From NCBI GenBank assembly GCA_028874335.1, contig JAPPJY010000009.1, forward strand, positions 121,803 to 185,802: DNA of 64,000 nucleotides, written 5' to 3'. Shown here in pieces: positions 9,142 to 16,910 of the stretch. Both the position numbers and the translations under genes were made by a program. Numbering within the stretch: the stretch's first letter is position 1; each line of letters opens with the position of its first letter. The notes beneath the pieces were generated by a model. The model was not told the origin of the DNA. It did no database searches and saw only the letters and a program-made list of their open reading frames with translations. This DNA comes from Gemmatimonadota bacterium. Its GTDB lineage: Bacteria > Latescibacterota > UBA2968 > GCA-2709665.

Positions 9142-10325
9142 GGCGTTTTTCCCAGCAGGCGCCGCGTCGAAGCCGGAGCGATGAGTTCGCTGGCGATGAT
9201 GCCCAGCAGCACCACGGAAATCACCGCGTCGGTCACTTCGGAGCGGTGAATCTGGTGCAGGTTGACCACGATGGCGACGGCCATTCCCCCGTGAGACAGC
9301 AGACCGAGCCCGAGGCCGCTCAACGCTCGGGATCCGGGCAGAAACAGGCGGACCGAAACGAATCCGCCAAGGGTCTTGCCGAGGGTCCGGACGAGGACAT
9401 AGACGGGCACCAGAGCCAGAAGCCAGGCCGATTCGATACGCCATCCGGCGCCCACCAGGATGAGAAATATGATGTAGATGGAGTGTTCGCCTCTCAGAAG
9501 CACCGTTCGAATGCCCGCCCTCGCTCGTCCTCTTGCCAGATTCGCGACAATGACACCCGCGATGAGGTTGACCAGAAGCGGGGACAGGCTCAGGTACAGC
9601 GAAAGGCCTCCTGAAAACGTAATGGCGCCCATGACGACCAACAGCATCTCGTCGTCCTTGAGACGGTTGGCGGTGAGGGCGACGACCAGCAGGCCGACGG
9701 TCAGGCCGAGCCCCGCCGAGACGGCGATCCACGTGTAGGTGGACCCGCCGGCGTGCAAGACCGCCAGGCACGAAATGAGACCGAACGCGGTCAGGCCGAC
9801 CAGGTCGTCGATGTTCGATACGTTCGTAAGAAGCCGCATCAGGGGCCGCGCCGGTGCCGGCGTGTTACGGGCAAACAGCGTGAGGCCGCTGGAAGCTGTG
9901 CCCGATGCCGCGGCCGCCAGGGTGACGGCGCCGATCACCAGCAGCTCCGTTTCGCGCGCATAGAGGTTGTGAAAGAGCAGCAGGAAGGGAACGGCCACGA
10001 CCACAATGGTGATCATGCTCTGGACGAGCGCAACGCCGAAGACCCGTCCCGGAATGTGGTTCAGCCGCCGAAACTCCCACTGAACGCCGAAGAGCATGCC
10101 GATCCACGAGAGGCCCATGCCCACGAAGGGATAGAGGCCGTCGAGGGTCGCCGCGTCAAGCAGATCGAGCGCGGCGCCGCCGAGAAGAAATCCGACCAGG
10201 AGGTACTCGATACCGGTGAGAAAGAGGTTTCTGACACCGAGGGGCAGGCGGATATGGACGAAACTGAGGCGGGAACCGACGAAGGCGATCACGACGATCA
10301 GGATGGCGGCGAAGACCAGTTTCAT
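9138..10325 (-). CDS. CPA2-type cation/proton antiporter-like membrane protein
   Basis: 395-residue membrane protein with about 11-13 helices, from MKLVFAAILIVVIAFVGSRL to the end. The family-typical glycine- and proline-rich helices and a possible ion-site segment (LTNVSNIDDLVGLTAFGLIS, with paired Asp) suggest monovalent cation/proton exchange. It starts at 10325 overlapping the stop of the PII-like gene by four bases, and its own stop overlaps the start of the next antiporter-like gene by four bases. Two consecutive, divergent CPA2 subunits suggest either two transporters or a two-subunit transporter. The PII-like and EIIA-like neighbours suggest control by small-molecule or phosphorylation state. 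The family is well supported; the ion is not known. Confidence 0.85.
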   Translation of the reverse strand: MKLVFAAILIVVIAFVGSRLSFVHIRLPLGVRNLFLTGIEYLLVGFLLGGAALDLLDAATLDGLYPFVGMGLSWIGMLFGVQWEFRRLNHIPGRVFGVALVQSMITIVVVAVPFLLLFHNLYARETELLVIGAVTLAAAASGTASSGLTLFARNTPAPARPLMRLLTNVSNIDDLVGLTAFGLISCLAVLHAGGSTYTWIAVSAGLGLTVGLLVVALTANRLKDDEMLLVVMGAITFSGGLSLYLSLSPLLVNLIAGVIVANLARGRARAGIRTVLLRGEHSIYIIFLILVGAGWRIESAWLLALVPVYVLVRTLGKTLGGFVSVRLFLPGSRALSGLGLGLLSHGGMAVAIVVNLHQIHRSEVTDAVISVVLLGIIASELIAPASTRRLLGKTP

Positions 10326-10657
10326 GGAGGTTCCCCGCCCTCCGGCCCAAGGCAGAAATCGACGGGCACCAGAAAGAGTCTCCCGACGCCGGGCCGCGTG
10401 AAATCGACCCCGGTCTCCCTGAAAAGCCGGATGAGCGGGTCGAGCAGAGACGGGTCCTTTATAGGGGCGACGATCACGCTGGAACGGCCGGATCCTGCCG
10501 GGAGCAATCCGGCAAAGATGGGCACGTCCTCGGACAGGATCCGCTCCATGGGGGTCCCGTCCAGCACCGTTGCGCCCGTGACTTCCATCTCCACGAGACC
10601 GGAGAGGACCTCGTCGAGCAGGTCCTCGCGGTAGAGTGTAATGATAAGCAGGTGCAT
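10322..10657 (-). CDS. Small PII-like protein preceding antiporter pair
   Basis: 111-residue soluble protein. Its beginning MHLLIITLYREDLLDEVLSG and the segment VEMEVTGATVLDGTPMERIL resemble the ferredoxin-like beta-alpha-beta unit of nitrogen-regulatory PII and PII-like proteins. A T-loop cannot be defined, and the classical PII tyrosine region is not obvious. It overlaps the antiporter gene by four bases, which favours a regulatory role on that transporter, as for other PII-like proteins encoded beside transporters. The fold assignment is inference from pattern; a structure prediction would decide. Confidence 0.65.
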   Translation of the reverse strand: MHLLIITLYREDLLDEVLSGLVEMEVTGATVLDGTPMERILSEDVPIFAGLLPAGSGRSSVIVAPIKDPSLLDPLIRLFRETGVDFTRPGVGRLFLVPVDFCLGPEGGEPP

Positions 10658-10696
10658 TGCAATAGCGTATTCGCCCGGGACTTCGGGATCCGGGGG

Positions 10697-11155
10697 CTAA
10701 AAAGGCTCCTGTGCGCGGATGATCTCCATAATTTCATCGGGAGACGCGGCTGCAAGGACCTGCCGCCGGATCTCCTCGCGGTCGAAAATGCGGGCGGTGC
10801 GGCTCAGAACGCTCATGTACGCCGGCATCGATATTTCGGAAGAAAGAATCAGGAAGATCAGGTGTACGGGTTGCCCGTCCAGGCTGTGAAAATCGATGCC
10901 TTCCCCGGATACGCCCAACGCCGCGACCACGCCTTCGACGTCGTCCGACCGGGCGTGGGGTATCGCCACGTGCTGGTCCACGCCGCTGGTCTTGATGGCT
11001 TCCTGTTCCAGGATGAGGCCGAGCAGCGCGTTGGGGTCGGGCAGGCGGACCGACCGGCCGATCATTTCGATAAGCTCGCGGATGGCGCCGTCCCGATTGG
11101 AACTGGTCAGGTTGAGTGCAATACGGTCGCCGGCCAATGCGTCGCAAAGTTTCAT
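10697..11155 (-). CDS. PTS EIIA-Ntr-like (PtsN-like) phosphotransfer domain protein
   Basis: 152-residue soluble protein of the EIIA-fructose/mannitol family. The phosphorylatable His lies in GVDQHVAIPHARSDDVEGVV, and the helical beginning (SSNRDGAIRELIEMIGRSV) and LIFLILSS strand are typical. I chose ATG at 11155 because the domain begins right after it; the longer frame upstream is the shadow of another gene. It lies 40 bases upstream of the PII-like gene and 16 bases downstream of the unknown gene ending at 11172, so all are probably one transcript. EIIA domains next to CPA2 antiporters are known in other bacteria, and here it may regulate the antiporters. No EI or HPr gene is in the window. 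Confidence 0.88.
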   Translation of the reverse strand: MKLCDALAGDRIALNLTSSNRDGAIRELIEMIGRSVRLPDPNALLGLILEQEAIKTSGVDQHVAIPHARSDDVEGVVAALGVSGEGIDFHSLDGQPVHLIFLILSSEISMPAYMSVLSRTARIFDREEIRRQVLAAASPDEIMEIIRAQEPF

Positions 11156-11171
11156 GGCGCTGATTCCCGTT

Positions 11172-12407
11172 CTACCGGACGACAACGGTGGTCGTACGGC
11201 GCTGTGGATCCAGAGCGACGTAGGTTGTGCCGTTCTCACCGTAGAAGGTCCGGTCTTCGAATGCCGCCCTGGTGCGCGCGCGCGCAAGCGGACTTCCGTC
11301 TACGGACACGGAATGGATATCCCTGCCCGTGAAGCGCAGTGTCAATTCCGGCATGCGCACGGGCAGGTGCAGCGTGACGGTGTTGTCCCTTACGGCGAGT
11401 TCTGCCATCTCCCTCATGATGGCGTAGGTGGTAATCTCGCTGCATTTGCGCCACCTGGTGCGTTCTCCGGCCGGATCCCGTTCCTTCAGCCGGCGGACGA
11501 CGGTCTTGAAGGCGTTGAAACCCCGGCGATCGGCGTCGTGAAGTCCGTAGAAGCCCTGCCAGTGGCTGATGAGGACCGCGGGATCTCCCGCGTCGATGAG
11601 GGCCGGCAGTCGCCCGCCCTGAAGGTCGGCGGTGATGTATTTGTCGGGGTTCACCTCCCCGTACCCCGTCCAGGACCCCGTCCAGTCGCCGGTCCCGGCG
11701 ATAATCTCGCCCATGGCGGTGCCGTTGTCACGGTCCGGATACCAGACGGGTGTTTCCACGGCGCCGTCGGACACGCGTTTGAACAGGTAAGGCGTAGGGT
11801 TGCCGGTGACGCGGCGGCAGGCGGCTTCGGCGCACCGTGCGTAGAAGTCGAGCGGATTGCCGAATCCCCCCGGCGAGGTGACGCCGGCGGGCGTCAGGCC
11901 GACGTTCCGAAGAATCTCACAGGCAAGCGCGATGTAGTCCGTTACCAGTTCCTCCCGGTCCGTGGGCAGCCGGTCCCATCCCCATTGCTCCCAGAGGTTG
12001 GGGTCGACAGGCTTCAACGTCTCCAGGTCCACCACGAACGTATGGGTCATCATCTCGGGGGTGATGTCGTAATTCGGAACGATAAGCTCTCTGCACATAT
12101 CCAGCCAGCTGTCCTGCTGGGCCCTGCTGAACAACGGAAGTCCGTGGTCGATCCGGCCCAGCGCCGCCGGGCAGGGTACCACGCTGAATTTGCCCTTGAC
12201 GCCCTGGTCCAGGCAGTATTCGGCGAATTCGCGGGTGAATGACTCGGGATGCACGACGGGAACGTCCTCCCACCGGCGTCGCTGACCGTCGATGGGGTTT
12301 CGGTCCCGCATGAAGAAGTAATTCAGGTTGACCAGCAGCGTGGAGTCATCGAAGATGATCGAGAGGGGGACGCGGTCCAGGGCGTGGCGGGCGATTTCAA
12401 CGTGCAT
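11172..12407 (-). CDS. Conserved hypothetical, possible carbohydrate-active barrel protein
   Basis: 411-residue soluble protein without signal peptide. I do not recognise it with certainty. The beginning (RVPLSIIFDDSTLLVNLNYF) and GKFSVVPCPAALGRIDHG look like strands of a deacetylase or glycoside-hydrolase type barrel with an Asp-Asp near strand one. The middle has LISHWQGFYGLHDADRRGF, with His and Trp residues that could line a sugar site. The last 80 residues look like a small beta domain. ATG at 12407 has only a weak upstream site. It is the first gene of the tight run leading to EIIA, PII-like and antiporters, although its function seems unrelated. Catalytic assignment is speculative. Confidence 0.7.
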   Translation of the reverse strand: MHVEIARHALDRVPLSIIFDDSTLLVNLNYFFMRDRNPIDGQRRRWEDVPVVHPESFTREFAEYCLDQGVKGKFSVVPCPAALGRIDHGLPLFSRAQQDSWLDMCRELIVPNYDITPEMMTHTFVVDLETLKPVDPNLWEQWGWDRLPTDREELVTDYIALACEILRNVGLTPAGVTSPGGFGNPLDFYARCAEAACRRVTGNPTPYLFKRVSDGAVETPVWYPDRDNGTAMGEIIAGTGDWTGSWTGYGEVNPDKYITADLQGGRLPALIDAGDPAVLISHWQGFYGLHDADRRGFNAFKTVVRRLKERDPAGERTRWRKCSEITTYAIMREMAELAVRDNTVTLHLPVRMPELTLRFTGRDIHSVSVDGSPLARARTRAAFEDRTFYGENGTTYVALDPQRRTTTVVVR

Positions 12408-12589
12408 CGGGGGGTTCCGTCGGGTCTCAGAATCAGCAAGATACTCCGTTCCGGATCTATGCTGATATGATCGGGATTCCAGTGTGAATTATTCACGAAG
12501 ACCGGTGATTGTGTCGTTGCGCGGTCTACAGAGGTAAGGACTTATCGCATTAGCCCGGAGAAGTGAGCATTTGTCCTGCTCTTGGTTCT

Positions 12590-12705
12590 TATCCCGAATT
12601 AGGTTTTGATCCTGCTTTTGGTTTCTAATCCTGCTCGATCCTGATAATCCTGTAAATCCTGATCGGTTTTGGTTTTTATCCTGTCTATCCTGTCTATCCA
12701 TGTAA
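12590..12705. repeat. Degenerate ATCCTG-type intergenic repeat
   Basis: Imperfect tandem array of units like ATCCTGTCT and AATCCTGTAA between two minus-strand genes. Related single copies, GGTTTT plus about 20 bases then ATCCATGTTTCCC, occur at 15956-15990 and 20405-20446. Short ORFs through it are artefacts of the repeat. Similar ACAGGAT-rich intergenic repeats are known in several environmental phyla. The rest of 12408-12728 shows nothing else. Confidence 0.75.
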
Positions 12706-12728
12706 GCTTGGATGTATAAAAGGAAATC

Positions 12729-13844
12729 CTACTCCGGCAGCGCCCCGTCGAGGACCTGTCTCAGGCGCCGGGCGACGATTACATCTTCACCGTCTTCCAT
12801 CATGTAGGGCATGACTTCCACGCCCGTCCCGGTGTGGAAGAGCTCGATGCGCGGATCCGAAACGGAGAGTTGCCGCCTGGCTTCTTCCGGCGTGATGCGG
12901 ACGGTTTCCGGGTCCCATTCGATGGACAGGACCGGGGCGACGTTCGACCGGCCGGGATGAAGGATGCCCGTCGTCAGGGTCGGGATATGCGCGATTGCGT
13001 TCGCGATGACTTCCAGCCGGCGCTCCCATTCCTTCCACTCCGCGTCGTGGTCCCGCCGCACCCACTGTTCCACGGCGGCGAGCAGTCCCATCACCTCCTC
13101 CTTGCCGGCTTTCATGGGACGCGCGAGCGCGTGATGCGGGGCGCCGTTCATGAAGGCGGCGTGGAGGATGTCTCTCCTGCCTAGAACCAGGCCGGACGCT
13201 TGAGGGCCCCGAAGGCACTTGCCGCCGCTGTAGGCAACCACGTCCACCCCTTCGGACAGGTAGGGATTCGGCACGTCAGGCCTCTCGGCGGCGGCGTCGA
13301 CGAACGTCGGTACCTTGTATTTGCGGGCAATATTGACGATCTCGGGAACGGTGATGGTACCCCGGTCGGCCGCATCGCCGAAGATGGCGATCATAGCCGT
13401 GGATTCGTCAACGGCAGCCACCAGTTCGCGAGGGGTCTCGACCTCGACGATTTGAACGCCGACCATGCGGATGGCGTGATCGTAGACGTGCCTGTGGGAG
13501 GGCTGCGTGATCACCCGGTTCTTCATCCCGGACGTATCGGGCAGACGTTTCATCTTGTCCGGATCCAGCCCGGCCACGCAGGCGGCCGTAACCTGGCACA
13601 GCGCCGCGGCGCAGCCGCTGGTGACCATGCCCGATTCGCATTGCATAAGATCCGCGATGCTGGCGCCCACTTTATCCATCAGTTCGTCCAGGTGCACGTA
13701 TGCCTTCGAGGCTTCGTTGATTGCCCTGCGGACTTCCGGCAGCATCAGGGAGCCGGAGATGATGGTGTAGGTCCCCATGCAATTGATCAGGGGACGGACG
13801 CCTATGGATTCGTACGTGGGGTGACCCGCGGCAGACGTGGACAT
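12729..13844 (-). CDS. SelA-like PLP-dependent enzyme (seryl-tRNA selenium transferase fold)
   Basis: 371-residue cytosolic fold-type I PLP enzyme of the SelA/DgaE group. Signatures include GVRPLINCMGTYTIISGSL at the N-terminus, VTSGCAAALCQVTAACVAG for phosphate binding, and VDVVAYSGGKCLRGPQASG, where Lys is the expected PLP anchor. It is about 90 residues shorter than true SelA and lacks its N-terminal tRNA-binding extension, so an ammonia-lyase, aldolase or racemase reaction on an amino or sugar acid is more likely than selenocysteine synthesis. No selB, selD or tRNA-Sec is seen in the window. It is monocistronic here, between two repeat-bearing gaps. Confidence 0.85.
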   Translation of the reverse strand: MSTSAAGHPTYESIGVRPLINCMGTYTIISGSLMLPEVRRAINEASKAYVHLDELMDKVGASIADLMQCESGMVTSGCAAALCQVTAACVAGLDPDKMKRLPDTSGMKNRVITQPSHRHVYDHAIRMVGVQIVEVETPRELVAAVDESTAMIAIFGDAADRGTITVPEIVNIARKYKVPTFVDAAAERPDVPNPYLSEGVDVVAYSGGKCLRGPQASGLVLGRRDILHAAFMNGAPHHALARPMKAGKEEVMGLLAAVEQWVRRDHDAEWKEWERRLEVIANAIAHIPTLTTGILHPGRSNVAPVLSIEWDPETVRITPEEARRQLSVSDPRIELFHTGTGVEVMPYMMEDGEDVIVARRLRQVLDGALPE

Positions 13845-14036
13845 GTAAGTATCCCGTGGAAGGATTCTGCAGAAAACGTGCGCCGGTCGTCCTGGCTCCG
13901 TCCGTCAGGGTTGGTCGACCGACATCAAGAGTCTACAACATGCACGTTGGGATTGCAAGTCCGATGTGGCCTGGAGCCGTCGGGGGGCGTCGGGTGGGCA
14001 GATCGGACCCCTGCGACGCCGGAAGGGGAGCAATTC

Positions 14037-14112
14037 GGGCGCCCACAAGGGACGCCCCTACATCGCCGACATGGCCGTGAGATCCGGTAATGCGAATTGG
14101 TAATTCGCGGCA
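14037..14112. repeat. Dispersed palindromic repeat, family A
   Basis: GGGCGCCCACAAGGGACGCC followed by CCTAC, about 30 bases of spacer, then the palindrome GCGAATTGGTAATTCGC. A homologous copy lies at 30198-30273 and a partial one at 19500-19524. The palindromes could fold as REP-like hairpins. Confidence 0.85.
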
Positions 14113-14313
14113 CGACCGGGTGCCGGAAAGCACCGGGAGGCGGGGATTTATATCGGCCCGGATTGAATATATATGACGATTGTTACATCCGGGTGAAGCT
14201 CAGGTTAAGAATCGGACGGAATTCGACTCACATCGGGAGGGTCGACAGACAGGAATTGAAACAGGTGCACGGACCCGTCGACAAGATCCAAATCCGGCTC
14301 GACGCCCCCGGCC

Positions 14314-14340
14314 GTAGGGGCAGGTTTAAAACCTGCCCTG
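14314..14340. repeat. Dispersed palindromic repeat, family B
   Basis: Inverted repeat GGGGCAGG / CCTGCCC around a short AT loop. The matching copy is at 56254-56282. Confidence 0.8.
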
Positions 14341-14373
14341 ATCCTCCATGACCGATGATCCCGAGCGACACGT

Positions 14374-14397
14374 GCAGACAGGAATGTCCGCCCCACC
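14374..14397 (-). repeat. Dispersed repeat, family C
   Basis: A 24-base sequence whose reverse complement is repeated exactly at 63134-63157. Identity over the full length, 49 kb apart and in opposite orientation, shows a dispersed element rather than chance. Confidence 0.8.
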
Positions 14398-15277
14398 TTC
14401 ACTCACCCTTCCTTACAGTATAAGTCCAAATGGGCCTGCGACGGCTGATGCAGTGAGGGGACTTCAACTGAACCACCCTAATTTCCCATAGATCCCGGGT
14501 AGGATTTCAAAACAAACCGAACCACGGACTCCGACAATCGCGCACAAGCAGAACGGAATGCGACCCGATATTATCGAGCGGCACGGCGGGGGATGTTGCA
14601 AAATGCGACGCTCTCGCAAGGGGTATTGCGCCAGATTGACAAGTGTGGCAACGGATGGTGGCCGTCCGGAAAGTGGCGACGCTAATCAAGTCCAGATCCG
14701 CGCCCCTAGGCAGCGCGCCTGCCTGTCTGGATATCCGTCACTCGGGGTGAGCCCTCGGTCTGGAACGGCGAGTGATGTCCACATCGCGGACGATTGCAGC
14801 TGGTATCGCGTGAAATCATCCGTTATTCGAAGTGCAGTTCAAGACTCACAAATGCCCGCCATCAAACCGTTGCGTTTCACCAAACCGCACGGCGCGTTCA
14901 CCTGTCTCCATGGCTTTTGTTGTTCTACTCTCGATTCAGACACAGCTGCCCTTTGGTACCCTCTGATCCAATACAATCCACTATGGAATGACACAGCACA
15001 CTAAGGCCGTGAGACAATACGCACTAGATGTCGCCCTATCTTGGTATACTCTCATTAATGGTTCTACACCATCGGGATTGTGTCGGTCAACCAAGGGAAT
15101 GGAATCCAACGTATCAATCGCTGCGACCAGTTCGACGTAAAAATCGCGGTATTCTCTTGACCTTCGGTTTTTCCACGTGTCATATCAACACCGACCCAGG
15201 ATACCACGAAGTGTTCCGATTATCACCGTGCTGTAATGACCCAAAGTGGTTTGCATGTTCCGCCACACAATCTTTGT

Positions 15278-15664
15278 TCAGTTTCTTAGGTATGAGATTC
15301 TTCGGTTTATATGACGGAAGTGTCTGTCGATGCAACTGTCTACCCGAGCAATCCGCATCAACATGCTGTCGTGCATTGTCATTGCCTTCGCGTGATCCAA
15401 TCTCAACAGTCGAAGTGAATCCAACATTGAATTCTGTCTCGCCGTGGAAAGGCTGTCTTGCTTGACCAGTGTCTCTTTCGTTCTTGTCAGGGCCTCGTTA
15501 ATCTCTTTATTTGCTCTTATTGCCCACAGGAAGGAAAGTATTATTCCCCCAACGGTAAGAAAAATGGAGAGAGTGGACTTCGACTTTGAGGGTATTATGT
15601 GCACCATATGGATGGCAGTCGCCGCGACGAGCAGTAAGATTGCGATTCCGATCAATACGTCCAT
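15278..15664 (-). CDS. Small two-helix membrane protein with coiled-coil tail, unknown function
   Basis: 128 residues. Two membrane segments near 3-23 (VLIGIAILLLVAATAIHMV) and 32-49 (LSIFLTVGGIILSFLWAI), then a charged helical tail that looks like a coiled coil (LRLLRLDHAKAMTMHDSML). ATG at 15664 is preceded by AAGGA eight bases upstream, which supports it as real. No family recognised. It lies in the AT-richer accessory region with other small envelope proteins. Confidence 0.7.
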   Translation of the reverse strand: MDVLIGIAILLLVAATAIHMVHIIPSKSKSTLSIFLTVGGIILSFLWAIRANKEINEALTRTKETLVKQDSLSTARQNSMLDSLRLLRLDHAKAMTMHDSMLMRIARVDSCIDRHFRHINRRISYLRN

Positions 15665-15783
15665 GTTTTTTTCCTTAAGTCGATTCTGCGTTGAAGATTG
15701 GATATCGTTTCACGGATTCCACAAGATGTCCTTACAATTCGACTTCGCCTTGAGGCCAAGATTGTTCAGGAGTCGCCTCGTGT

Positions 15784-15927
15784 TTACATCGAGGTAAGTG
15801 GCGCGCGCCATTCTCCAGATATTAGTCCACTTTCCAGCGTATCCGAAGTCAGACCACTTACTTCCCTGCTTGCGAATCTTGCGCCCGCCAGCGGTGGCAG
15901 GCGCGCCAAACCAGCTCGAAACGTCAT
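15784..15927 (-). CDS. Possible short ORF with strong ribosome site
   Basis: 47-residue frame starting at ATG 15927 with GGGAGGAA four to ten bases upstream. The product (begins MTFRAGLARLPPLAGARF) matches nothing I know. Another frame across the same stretch (FGYAGKWTNIWRMARATYL) looks equally protein-like, so this may be a gene fragment out of frame. Confidence 0.25.
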   Translation of the reverse strand: MTFRAGLARLPPLAGARFASREVSGLTSDTLESGLISGEWRAPLTSM

Positions 15928-15955
15928 GACTTCCTCCCTGTGGAAGGGGTATATC

Positions 15956-15990
15956 GGTTTTGGGTCGTATCCTGTTTATCCATGTTTCCC
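15956..15990. repeat. ATCCTG-type repeat, single copy
   Basis: Shares GGTTTTGGG, TATCCTG and ATCCATGTTTCCC with the copy at 20405-20446 and the array at 12.6-12.7 kb. Confidence 0.65.
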
Positions 15991-16042
15991 GATTTAGCCC
16001 CGCGGTACTGTCTTTGTGATATTTAGTTCTGTCGTCGGGCTT

Positions 16043-16212
16043 TTGCTTCAAGCCGATCGCTGACGGCTGACGGCTTGTTTTTTGATCTCTCCAGAGCCCC
16101 ATCGGATTCACAAAGTGTCTTACGCAATCGTGTGGACATACTGATTTTTTTGCTTTTGCTGTTTGTCTTTGCTTCAAGCTGATTGCTGAAAGCTGACGGC
16201 TGACAGCCTGTT
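16043..16212. repeat. GCTTCAAGCTGA-type dispersed repeat, two copies
   Basis: Two copies of a GCTTCAAGC-plus-GCTGA-rich element, at 16043-16079 and 16170-16210. More copies lie at 21270-21333 and 37313-37402. The second copy ends directly against the stop of the decayed FGE gene. Confidence 0.65.
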
Positions 16213-16213
16213 T

Positions 16214-16659
16214 TCACGGCGAAAGCGTCCGGGCAACACGGAAACCGTGATAACCGACCCGAAACTCTATGTCGAACCTGGAGCGGTAGGCCGCGCGGAG
16301 ATACTGTGGGGGAAGGTTCCACGAACCGCCGCGCAAAACCCGACTTGAACAGTCGCCGCTCTCCCACGCAGACCCGTCAGCAGGTGCGCCACTGTAGCTG
16401 CCGTTCCAGCAGTCCTGCACCCACTCCCACACATTCCCGTGCATGTCGTTAAGGCCCCACGCGTTGGCAGGAAACGAACCCACCGGCGCCGTACTCTCAT
16501 CATCCCACCGGCCGCCGCAGCCATCGCAATTCGCCAGGTTGCTGACAATCTCATCTCCCCAGCTATACCTCGTCGTCGTCCCCGCACGTGCCGCATACTC
16601 CCATTCTACTACGCTGAGAGAAAGAAACAGGTACTCTCTCGCTCACGTTAAACATTCCA
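16214..16659 (-). pseudogene. Decayed FGE/SUMF1-fold gene
   Basis: From about 16620 the frame reads EWEYAARAGTTTRYSWGDE, then DMHGNVWEWVQDCWNGSY, RVLRGGSWNLPPQYLRAAYR and YHGFRVARTLSP to a TGA at 16214. This is the C-terminal two thirds of a formylglycine-generating-enzyme-fold domain, close to the intact genes at 16.9 and 21.5 kb. Upstream the expected YRLPSEAE region is scrambled and no start is present, so the gene is truncated or frameshifted. The paired cysteines expected after the RGGSW motif in true FGE are absent. Confidence 0.75.
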
Positions 16660-16850
16660 CGAAAACTTTCGGAACCGAACCACCGAACACTCAGCGCGGG
16701 GCAAGTTTGGGGGCCTTCCTTCGCAACATCTGGAAGGGTTCCTTCTGAGAGTAAATCTGCTCGAAAGTCATATTGATCTACGTCATACGCGAAAATATCC
16801 CATTCCGGGATCTTGGCTAACTCATCCGTTGAAATAGAAGAAGCACCTAT
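16563..16850 (-). pseudogene. Start-less open frame upstream of decayed FGE gene
   Basis: Open frame between two TAG codons reading STDELAKIPEWDIFAYDVDQ and SEGTLPDVAKEGPQTCPALS with coding-like composition but no acceptable start. It runs into the FGE remnant in another frame. Probably a fragment of a lost gene, placed next to the remnant by deletion. No family recognised. Confidence 0.25.
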
Positions 16851-16910
16851 CTAGATTGGATACAGCACCCCTTGCCGAGCAATCACGATTTCGAACCAAA
16901 CAGAAACGAG

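Larger units (their letters stand above)
13845..15277. other. Gene-free accessory gap with several dispersed repeats
   Basis: About 1.4 kb without a supported coding region; the open frames across it lack ribosome sites and coding character. It holds three kinds of dispersed repeat: 14037-14112, 14314-14340 and 14374-14397. Beyond 14.4 kb it becomes more AT-rich and nothing recognisable is seen up to the small membrane protein gene ending at 15278. Confidence 0.6.

Noticed and set aside
12729..13844. True selenocysteine synthase
   Set aside because: Too short, missing the tRNA-binding N-terminus, and no selB, selD or tRNA-Sec here.
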